Notes under the pieces: model-generated
The model's input: the letters and a program-made list of their open reading frames with translations, nothing else
What the model was told of the DNA's origin: nothing
The model's database searches: none
Position numbers and translations under genes: made by a program
Part shown: positions 6,981-13,198 of the stretch, one piece after another
Numbering within the stretch: the first letter of the stretch is position 1
Layout of the letters: each line of letters starts with the position of its first letter
From: Mesorhizobium sp. B2-4-3
Lineage (GTDB): Bacteria > Pseudomonadota > Alphaproteobacteria > Rhizobiales > Rhizobiaceae
Reading direction: 5' to 3'
Length of the DNA stretch: 64,000 nt
Assembly: GCF_006442815.1 (NCBI RefSeq)
Contig: NZ_VFVL01000033.1
Span: 1 to 64,000 of the forward strand

Positions 6981-7673
6981 ATGAATGCCTTCGATCTGCC
7001 GCGCCGGTTCGCCGCCGAAGCCCTGGGCACCGGCCTGCTGGTGGCGACGGTCGTCGGCTCCGGCATCATGGCCGAGGCGCTGACGCATGACACCGCGCTG
7101 GCGCTGCTCGGAAACACCCTGGCGACCGGCGCCATGCTGGTGGTTCTGATAACCATCCTCGGGCCGATCTCCGGCGCGCATTTCAATCCGGCCGTTTCGC
7201 TGGTGCTCTGCCTCAACCGGTCGCTGCCCGCCCGCGATCTTCCCGCCTATCTCATCGCCCAGGTCGCCGGCGGCATTGCCGGCACGATCGCGGCGCATCT
7301 CATGTTTGCCCTGCCGATGCTGGAGGTCGCAACCAAGATGCGTGCCGGGCCGGCACAGTGGTTCTCCGAAGGCGTCGCGACATTTGGGCTGGTCGCCGTC
7401 ATCCTTGCCGGACTGCGTTTCGATCTCAAGGCCGTGCCCTGGCTGGTCGGCCTCTACATTACCGCCGCCTACTGGTTCACCGCTTCGACATCCTTCGCCA
7501 ATCCGGCCGTAGCGCTGGCACGTTCGATGACCAACACTTTTTCCGGCATCAGGCCGCTCGATCTGCCTGGCTTCGTCGTCGCCGAACTGCTCGGCGCCTT
7601 GATCGCGCTGGCGTTGATGGGCTGGCTGCTGCGGCCCGGCAACATCCAGCAACCTTCGAAAGCAGGGCCATGA
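6981..7673 (+). CDS. aqpS: AqpS-type aquaglyceroporin, arsenite channel
   Basis: A 230-residue MIP-family channel with six helices and both NPA loops: GAHFNPAVSLVL (about residue 70) and STSFANPAVALARS (about residue 175). In Sinorhizobium meliloti the equivalent aqpS replaces arsB: arsenate enters by phosphate transporters, is reduced by ArsC, and arsenite leaves by downhill flow through AqpS. The same order arsR-aqpS-arsC is seen here. The ATG at 6981 overlaps the stop of a 13-codon mini-frame that starts at the arsR stop, and its own stop overlaps arsC (ATGA), so the genes are probably translationally coupled. Confidence 0.88.
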   Translation: MNAFDLPRRFAAEALGTGLLVATVVGSGIMAEALTHDTALALLGNTLATGAMLVVLITILGPISGAHFNPAVSLVLCLNRSLPARDLPAYLIAQVAGGIAGTIAAHLMFALPMLEVATKMRAGPAQWFSEGVATFGLVAVILAGLRFDLKAVPWLVGLYITAAYWFTASTSFANPAVALARSMTNTFSGIRPLDLPGFVVAELLGALIALALMGWLLRPGNIQQPSKAGP

Positions 7674-8083
7674 CGGTCACCATCTATCACAACCCCGACT
7701 GCGGCACCTCCCGCAACACGCTCGCCATGATCCTGGCCAGCGGCGAAGACCCCGTCGTGATCGAATATCTGAAGACGCCGCCGGCTCGCGAAAGGCTGCT
7801 CGAACTGATCGGGGCGATGGGCATCGCCCCGCGCGCGCTTCTGCGGGAGAAGGGAACGCCTTACGACGCGCTCGGCCTTGCCGACCCGAAATGGAGCGAC
7901 GACGAGCTGGTCGATTTCATGCTCGCCCATCCGATCCTCATCAACCGGCCCATCGTCGAGACGCCGAAAGGGACAAAACTATGCCGGCCTTCGGAAGCGG
8001 TGCTGCCGCTGCTCGACAATCCGGTGCGCGAGTTCGTCAAGGAGGATGGCGAGAAGGTCGCCTATGCGCCGGGGCAAGCCTGA
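7670..8083 (+). CDS. arsC: Arsenate reductase, glutaredoxin-dependent ArsC
   Basis: A 137-residue thioredoxin-fold arsenate reductase. The catalytic cysteine lies in IYHNPDCGTSRNTL (Cys12 by family numbering), and the conserved arginines appear in the HPILINRPIVETP segment and near LCRP. It reduces arsenate to arsenite with glutathione and glutaredoxin; arsenite then leaves through AqpS. The start overlaps the aqpS stop by four bases (ATGA), and the stop directly precedes the TTG start of the MFS gene. Confidence 0.92.
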   Translation: MTVTIYHNPDCGTSRNTLAMILASGEDPVVIEYLKTPPARERLLELIGAMGIAPRALLREKGTPYDALGLADPKWSDDELVDFMLAHPILINRPIVETPKGTKLCRPSEAVLPLLDNPVREFVKEDGEKVAYAPGQA

Positions 8084-9271
8084 TTGGAAGCCACCGCGCC
8101 CATCGCACACAACCGCCGCGTCCTCGTTACGGCTCTTGGCGTCACGCAGATCCTCGCCTGGGGATCGTCCTACTACTTGCCCGCGGTGCTTGCCGCGCCG
8201 ATTGCCAGGGATACCGGTTGGTCGCTCGCCTCCGTCGTTGCCGGCCTGTCCTGCGGGCTCCTGCTTGCCGGGCTGGTGTCCCCCGTCACCGGGCGGCTGA
8301 TCCAGCGCCACGGTGGGCGGCCGGTGCTTGCCGCCGGCTCGCTGCTGCTGGCGGCCGCGCATTCGCTGCTGGCGACGGCGACCGACTATCCCCTTTACCT
8401 GATTGCCTGGCTGCTCATGGGTCTGGGTATGTCGGGCGGCCTCTACGATGCCGGCTTCGCCACGCTCGGCCGCCTTTATGGACAGGGCGCGCGCGGCGCC
8501 ATCACCAACCTGACGCTTTTCGGCGGCTTTGCCAGCACCGTCTGCTGGCCGCTCAGCGCCTTCCTTGTCGAGCATGGCGGCTGGCGCACGGCCTGCCTTG
8601 CCTATGCCGCGATCCATTTGGCAATCTGCTTGCCGCTCCATCTGTGGATAATACCGTCGCCTCCGGCTGCCGCGCCTGCGCCGGTCAAAGACAGGTCGAA
8701 AGAGGCATCGACCACCGGCAGGGCGCGGGCGCGCTTCATTCTGCTGGCCTCCATTCAGACCTTGGCCGCACTGGTCGCGTCCATGCTCTCCGTCCATCTG
8801 CTGACGCTGCTGCAATTGCGCGGCGCGAGCCTGGCAGCCGCCGTCGGACTTGGCGCGCTGGTCGGCCCGTCGCAAGTCGGCGCTAGGGTGGCGGAGCTGC
8901 TGATCGGCCGCAACCGGCACCATCCGATCTGGACGATGCTGACATCCGTAACGCTGCTTGCCGCCGGAATCTGGCTGCTCCTGGCGAGCCAGACTTTCGT
9001 TGCTCTCGCCTTGATCCTTTATGGCGCCGGCAATGGCATCCATACGATCGCGCGCGGCGCGCTGCCGCTGGTGCTGTTCGACCCGCAGCAATACGCGGTA
9101 CTGATGGGCAAGCTCGCGACGCCCAGCCTCATCGTCCAGGCGGCGGCGCCCTCGATCGGAGCGCTGCTTTTGGGTATGGGCGGCGGCAACCTCGTCCTGA
9201 CCACGCTTGCGGCTGCCGCCACCATCAATGTGGGTCTCTGCGCCGGTCTCGTCGCGGCCGGGCGCCGATAG
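8084..9271 (+). CDS. MFS transporter of the arsenic operon
   Basis: A 395-residue 12-helix major facilitator permease (for example LAWGSSYYLPAVLAAPIARD in helix 1, and the TGRLIQRHGGRPVLA loop between helices 2 and 3). It begins with TTG in the base right after the arsC stop, so it is the last gene of the operon. MFS proteins in this place, such as the ArsK group, export trivalent arsenic or organoarsenicals. The substrate here is inferred from context only, and the family is also found in non-arsenic settings. Confidence 0.75.
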   Translation: MEATAPIAHNRRVLVTALGVTQILAWGSSYYLPAVLAAPIARDTGWSLASVVAGLSCGLLLAGLVSPVTGRLIQRHGGRPVLAAGSLLLAAAHSLLATATDYPLYLIAWLLMGLGMSGGLYDAGFATLGRLYGQGARGAITNLTLFGGFASTVCWPLSAFLVEHGGWRTACLAYAAIHLAICLPLHLWIIPSPPAAAPAPVKDRSKEASTTGRARARFILLASIQTLAALVASMLSVHLLTLLQLRGASLAAAVGLGALVGPSQVGARVAELLIGRNRHHPIWTMLTSVTLLAAGIWLLLASQTFVALALILYGAGNGIHTIARGALPLVLFDPQQYAVLMGKLATPSLIVQAAAPSIGALLLGMGGGNLVLTTLAAAATINVGLCAGLVAAGRR

Positions 9272-9277
9272 TCAAGC

Positions 9278-9358
9278 CTACTTGTCCGCCGCCAGCGTCT
9301 CGTTGAGCACGGCGGCCAGGTGCAGGCCGCCGAGCGCCAATTTACCGCGCCGCGCAAA
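9278..9358 (-). pseudogene. Possible S1/P1 nuclease C-terminal scrap
   Basis: A short minus-strand frame reads LALGGLHLAAVLNETLAADK and then a TAG at 9278-9280. The pattern resembles the last helix of S1/P1-type nucleases (AGLRLAALLN). Only about 25 residues remain, and nothing readable precedes them. The remaining 60 bases up to 9420 hold nothing I recognise. Confidence 0.25.
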
Positions 9359-9419
9359 AAAACCCGACCCGACCCGGCCGGATTCTCTTGATTGATTCAC
9401 AGTTGCGAAGCGTTCCTGT

Positions 9420-9704
9420 TCAGTCGCGATGCTCCGGCATCGCCTTCAACTGGTCCTTCGTCCAATTGGTGACGGCATGCACGTCGCCGTCCTCGTCGCG
9501 CATGAAATCGAGCTGGCTGGCGGTGACGGCCACCGGCTTGGCGCCGATGCCGAGAAAGCCGCCGACATCGATGACGATCTGGCTGCCGTGCAGGTGGTCG
9601 ACCGAGCCGATCTTCTCGTCATCGGGGCCGTAGATGGCCGCGCCTTCGAGGATGTCGGGCGTGAGCTCGGCATTGGTCAGTCTTACGTGGCTGGTGTGGT
9701 CCAT
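9420..9704 (-). CDS. PRC-barrel domain protein
   Basis: A 94-residue protein consisting of one PRC-barrel: ILEGAAIYGPDDEKIGSVDHL, then VIDVGGFLGIGAKPVAVTAS, then a short acidic tail. Stand-alone PRC-barrel proteins are frequent in Rhizobiales, and their ligand is unknown; they are usually cytoplasmic or envelope associated. No signal peptide is seen. The ATG at 9702-9704 has GGAGA close upstream. It is not obviously part of an operon. Confidence 0.8.
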   Translation of the reverse strand: MDHTSHVRLTNAELTPDILEGAAIYGPDDEKIGSVDHLHGSQIVIDVGGFLGIGAKPVAVTASQLDFMRDEDGDVHAVTNWTKDQLKAMPEHRD

Positions 9705-9786
9705 GGCGCATCTCCTATGGTTGTACAGGGGATGAACCTCTGATCGGGGCGAGGGTTCCGCCGACGAAGCGAAAAGCCAGCGCTGC

Positions 9787-10200
9787 TCAGCGAAGCGCCG
9801 CCCATCCCGTCACGAGGATGAGGACAAGCGTGACCAGCGCGCCCGAGACATAGAGGATCGTCCTGACGCTGCCGCCCTTGGCGGCGTTTCCGCCACGCAG
9901 GTAGATGACCATATGGACGAGGCGTATCGCCAGGTGAACCCAGACAAGCACGGCGAGCGTCGCCGGCCCGACGCCGACCATCATCGCCAGCATCACGGGC
10001 ACGACGAAGGGGGCCAGCGCCTCGACCGAGTTCATGTGGACGCGGTCGATCCGGTAGAGCCGGTTGTCGTCGTCCGCCGGGACGACCGGACCTGAAAGCT
10101 TGCCGGCAAATCCCTTGGACGAGCCGGAAAAGACCGCCAGCGCCACCGACAGGAGGCAGAGCGCAAGCACGCCGAGGGTGCTCAACCAATAGGCTTCCAT
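9787..10200 (-). CDS. MAPEG family membrane protein
   Basis: A 137-residue protein with four helices, matching the MAPEG family (membrane-associated proteins in eicosanoid and glutathione metabolism). The typical loop after helix 1 reads NRLYRIDRVHMNSVEALAPF, giving the conserved R-x-x-x-N/H-E core. Bacterial members may be glutathione transferases, but their substrates are mostly unknown. The ATG at 10198-10200 is preceded by AAGGAG at eight bases on the minus strand, which excludes the longer upstream frame. Confidence 0.82.
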   Translation of the reverse strand: MEAYWLSTLGVLALCLLSVALAVFSGSSKGFAGKLSGPVVPADDDNRLYRIDRVHMNSVEALAPFVVPVMLAMMVGVGPATLAVLVWVHLAIRLVHMVIYLRGGNAAKGGSVRTILYVSGALVTLVLILVTGWAALR

Positions 10201-10262
10201 TTTCCGCGCTCCTTTCAATCGCTGTCGTATGGGGCCATGCCCTGCGGTACCGGGTGGCCCTG

Positions 10263-10748
10263 TCAGGCTGCCCGGGAAAAGAGGTCCTGGTACCGCTGAA
10301 GATAAAGCGGCCAACCCTGATCGCCGTCGACCCCGCCGCGCACGCTTTCCCAGCCTTGGCCATGCCGTTCGATATGGCGGTGCTCGATTTCGACCCGGGT
10401 TCGGTTTTCCGCTTCGGCCGTGAAGCGGACTTCCCACTCGCTCGTGCGGGCGAGGTCGGTTTCGATCTGCCAGCGCGGGCTGATGTCCCAGCTTAGAAGC
10501 AGCCGGTTCGGCGGATCGTAGGCGAGCACGCGGGCGAAGCGGCACTCCGAGCCATCGACGCCACGATCATAGATATGGCCGCCGACCCGCGGCTCGAAGA
10601 TCGTTTCCGCGATCGGGACGGCAAGCAGGTTGTGCTCGCGCGGTTTGAAGCTGCCGAAATCCTCGGTGAACACCTTGAAGGCGCGTGCGATCGGCGCCGC
10701 GACGACGACGGAATGTTTCACGGGCGCCGGTGCCGGCTGCTTGATCAT
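10263..10748 (-). CDS. SRPBCC (AHSA1-like) domain protein
   Basis: A 161-residue START/Bet v1-like protein of the AHSA1 branch: VVVAAPIARAFKVFTEDFGS at the start, FEPRVGGHIYDRGVDGSE and ARVLAYDPPNRLLLSW in the middle, and a C-terminal amphipathic helix (GWPLYLQRYQDLF). These soluble proteins bind small hydrophobic ligands. The gene's ATG overlaps the stop of the upstream arsR-type gene by four bases. ArsR plus SRPBCC pairs are a widespread two-gene unit whose ligand is usually unknown. Confidence 0.85.
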   Translation of the reverse strand: MIKQPAPAPVKHSVVVAAPIARAFKVFTEDFGSFKPREHNLLAVPIAETIFEPRVGGHIYDRGVDGSECRFARVLAYDPPNRLLLSWDISPRWQIETDLARTSEWEVRFTAEAENRTRVEIEHRHIERHGQGWESVRGGVDGDQGWPLYLQRYQDLFSRAA

Positions 10749-11062
10749 GTTTCGTCCTCCGTCGGTTGCTCGACAAGCTGCGCGTAGGCCGCGAGCGTCT
10801 TCACCCAGAACTGGTCGATCTCCGCCCGGAAGGCCGCGAGGCCGTCCGGGTCGATCCGGTAGATGCGTTCCTTGCCCGAGCGCGTGTCGGCCACCAGCCC
10901 GGCATCCTTGAGAACCTTCAGATGCTGCGAGACCGCCGGCCGCGTCACGGGCAGTGCATTGGCGAGCCCGCTGACCGAGCTGGGGCGGTCGACCAGCAGT
11001 TCGAAGATCGTGCGTCGCGTCGGATCGCCGAGCGCTGTCCAGTATTTCGCGTTAGTGGCCAC
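10745..11062 (-). CDS. ArsR family regulator paired with SRPBCC gene
   Basis: A 105-residue winged-helix protein: ALGDPTRRTIFELLVDRPSS, then VTRPAVSQHLKVLKDAGLV (recognition helix) and SGKERIYRIDP (wing). No Cys is present, so it is not an arsenite sensor; it belongs to the non-metal ArsR group that accompanies AHSA1/SRPBCC genes. The only plausible start is the GTG at 11060-11062, which lies at the centre of a 28-bp perfect palindrome. Binding there would block its own transcription start or translation, that is, autoregulation by an unusually placed operator. Confidence 0.82.
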   Translation of the reverse strand: MATNAKYWTALGDPTRRTIFELLVDRPSSVSGLANALPVTRPAVSQHLKVLKDAGLVADTRSGKERIYRIDPDGLAAFRAEIDQFWVKTLAAYAQLVEQPTEDET

Positions 11063-11072
11063 TAACGCGAAA
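11045..11072. promoter_or_regulatory. 28-bp perfect palindrome over the arsR-type start codon
   Basis: Two 14-bp arms, TTTCGCGTTAGTGG and its exact complement, meet without a spacer at 11058/11059. The GTG start codon of the regulator is inside the palindrome. The core GTTAGTGGCCACTAAC resembles the 'TTAGTG-like' operators of non-metal ArsR regulators. No ribosome site is visible before the GTG, so the messenger may be leaderless or nearly so. Confidence 0.7.
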
Positions 11073-11224
11073 ACTAGGGCGAGGCGCTTGCCCTGTCAAC
11101 CGGGCGGAGAGTGCCACCTGTGGCCGGTCCGATTGGCTGGCCAACCGCCTCTTGGTGCAAGATTTTCCGTTCATTTGCGTGAAATCAGCGCAAACGCCGG
11201 GGGTTGCTTGAAGCCGCCCCCCAA

Positions 11225-11410
11225 CGTCGTCATTCTATGGCGGAGCAAGGAGCGAAGCGACGCGGCGCAGACCATAGAATCCATTCCGTGACTTGGAAGC
11301 GCCGCCACAGTGCAGAATTCTGCTCCGTTGCACGCCTTGGCGAAGGTGACGGCATGGATTCCAGGGTCTTCGCGACGGAGCTTCGCTCCTGCTCCGCCCT
11401 GGAATGACGA
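11225..11410. repeat. Long inverted-repeat element (MITE-like)
   Basis: The left arm (about 11225-11290: CGTCGTCATTCTATGGCGG, GAGCAAGGAGCGAAGC, then GACCATAGAATCCATTCCG) is repeated in inverted form at about 11349-11410 (CGGCATGGATTCCAGGGTC, GGAGCTTCGCTCCTGCTCC, GCCCTGGAATGACG). About 60 bases lie between the arms. There is no coding frame inside. The rest of 11073-11497 has no gene that I can support. Confidence 0.65.
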
Positions 11411-11497
11411 TCGCGATGGGCGTTTCGGCCAATCTCCAACGCATGCCACCTGCCAATGCAAACGGAGCCGACCGGTCAAAATCCCTATGCAGCGCCA

Positions 11498-11827
11498 CTA
11501 ATCGACACCGCGCTTGCGTGCTCGCAGATCTCGCGCCGCCTGCTCGATCGCCGCGCGGTCGTTGCCCAGCCTGTCGAGCAGTTCCTGCGCCTCGTCGCCC
11601 GAAATGCCGGTGCGCATGGCGAGCGCCTCCACCGTCAGCACATCCGTGCTGTCGACCTCGCGCGTTTCCGGCAGCGCGTCGCCTGCCGTGAGCGGCAGGG
11701 CGGCCTCCCGGTCGATCTCCATCTCCGCCTGATGCCAGTGTCGCTCTTGATTGCCGAGGATGCTGCCCTCGCGCTGAAAGATCTCATAGGCACGCTGTCT
11801 GATCTTCTCGATCCGATCGTCATCCAT
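11498..11827 (-). CDS. DUF2934 family protein
   Basis: A 109-residue acidic protein. The first 60 residues carry the DUF2934 pattern (RIEKIRQRAYEIFQREGS, then HWHQAEMEIDRE), and the C-terminal part (ALAMRTGISGDEAQELLDRL) looks like a small helical, UBA-like or DUF3606-like segment. Function is unknown; such proteins are common and often stress-linked in Rhizobiales. The ATG at 11825-11827 has AAGGAGG eight bases upstream, so a longer start at 11923 is rejected. A paralogue lies at 29552-29851. Confidence 0.8.
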   Translation of the reverse strand: MDDDRIEKIRQRAYEIFQREGSILGNQERHWHQAEMEIDREAALPLTAGDALPETREVDSTDVLTVEALAMRTGISGDEAQELLDRLGNDRAAIEQAARDLRARKRGVD

Positions 11828-12032
11828 GGCCGCTTCCTCCTTGCGTGTCACAAGAACGCTGGACGGGGCGGAACGATCCGTTCCGTCGGCGAAGTGATCG
11901 GCTGCTGTGCTGCCGGTCAACATGCCGGGCGTGGCGACAATCGCGCAGGCGGGGGACGGCGCTGAAAATTATCGGCCACGTCCGCGGCCATTCCGATCCG
12001 AATCGTAAGCCTGGCTGCCCGCCGCTTGCCCC

Positions 12033-13142
12033 TTACGGCCCGTATATCGCCACCGCTTTGCCGAACATGCCGGGCTCCGGTTTCACGCCCAGCCCCGGCC
12101 GTTGCGGCACGGCGATGTGACCTTGCTTGATGACGACCGGGTGCTTCTGGTCGAAGTGCCCCTTGATGTATTCCTGCGCGATCCAGGCGCCTTCCATGCG
12201 GCGCGGCTCGACCGTGGCGGCAAGATGCACGCAGGCCGCCGCGATGATGTCGCCACCCCAGGCGTCGTCGCAGCTGTGCGGCAGCGAGCGGATGGCGCAG
12301 AGGTCGCGCACCGTCGTCATCTTGGTGAGGCCGCCGAGTCGCGTCACCTTGAAGCCGAAGCCGTCGGCGATGCCGAGCGAGATCGCACGCAGCACCGCGT
12401 TCTGGTCCTCGGTGCTTTCGTCGAGATAGACCGGGTGCGTGACGCGGCCTTTCAGCGTCGCGATCTCGTCCATCGTGTTGCAGGGCTGTTCGAAGACGAA
12501 GGGGATTTGCTGGCAGAGTCGGTCGAGATGGATCGCGGCGGCCACCGTCAGGCCGCGATTGCCGTCGACCGCTAGCCGAGCCTTGTAGGCGACCGCTTCC
12601 CAGACCTTGTGGACGACGGCGACATCCTCTTCGAGGTTGCGCCCGCCGATCTTGACCTGCAGGCGCGGGTAACCGGCCTTCACCTTGTCGGCCGCGATCC
12701 TCGCTGTCTCGTCCGGCGCCCCGACGATCAGCGAATAATAGGCCGGCACGCGGTCGGTCAGCGCGCCGCCCAAAAGCGTCGAGACCGGCACGCCGAGCTT
12801 TTGGCCGAGCAGGTCCAGGAACGCCATGTCGAATGCGGCCTTGGCGTAGCCGTGGCCGTTGAGCCGCTCGTCCATCTGTTTCGCCAGCAGCCTGATCGAG
12901 GCGACCTCCGAGCCGATCAGGCCCGGCGCGATCTCGGCGATCGCGGCGCGGGCGCCAAGCGCATGATGCGGTTGGTAGACCGGGCCGATCGGACAGGTCT
13001 CGCCCCAGCCGGCAAAACCATCATCGCTGACGATTTCGACTAGCGTGGAGTCCAGCGCTTCCACGTCGGCGCTGGCCATGCGGTAGACACCGCCTTTGAC
13101 AGGCAGTTGCGCCGAATAGACGTTGATCCGATCGATACGCAT
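12033..13142 (-). CDS. Enolase-superfamily (mandelate racemase group) dehydratase/epimerase
   Basis: A 369-residue two-domain protein: an N-terminal capping domain (RINVYSAQLPVKGGVYRM, DDGFAGWGETCPIG) and a barrel with the acid/base Lys in LQVKIGG, metal ligands in LAVDGNRG (Asp), FVFEQPCN (Glu) and VYLDEST (Asp-Glu), and a second Lys in GFKVTRLGGLTK. The Lys-Lys arrangement and overall pattern are close to cis-3-hydroxy-L-proline dehydratase and hydroxyproline-betaine epimerase types. The adjacent demethylating flavoprotein supports a role in proline-betaine or hydroxyproline degradation. Exact substrate is inferred, not shown. Confidence 0.82.
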   Translation of the reverse strand: MRIDRINVYSAQLPVKGGVYRMASADVEALDSTLVEIVSDDGFAGWGETCPIGPVYQPHHALGARAAIAEIAPGLIGSEVASIRLLAKQMDERLNGHGYAKAAFDMAFLDLLGQKLGVPVSTLLGGALTDRVPAYYSLIVGAPDETARIAADKVKAGYPRLQVKIGGRNLEEDVAVVHKVWEAVAYKARLAVDGNRGLTVAAAIHLDRLCQQIPFVFEQPCNTMDEIATLKGRVTHPVYLDESTEDQNAVLRAISLGIADGFGFKVTRLGGLTKMTTVRDLCAIRSLPHSCDDAWGGDIIAAACVHLAATVEPRRMEGAWIAQEYIKGHFDQKHPVVIKQGHIAVPQRPGLGVKPEPGMFGKAVAIYGP

Positions 13143-13198
13143 ACGGGCTTCCCTCGGAAGGACACGTCGGCAACGGGGGCCTTTGCAGGCCCCGCCTA

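Noticed and set aside
6554..7216. Upstream extension of the DUF6428 frame to 7216
   Set aside because: It is antisense to arsR and part of aqpS. The protein family starts near 6553, where the divergent promoter also lies.
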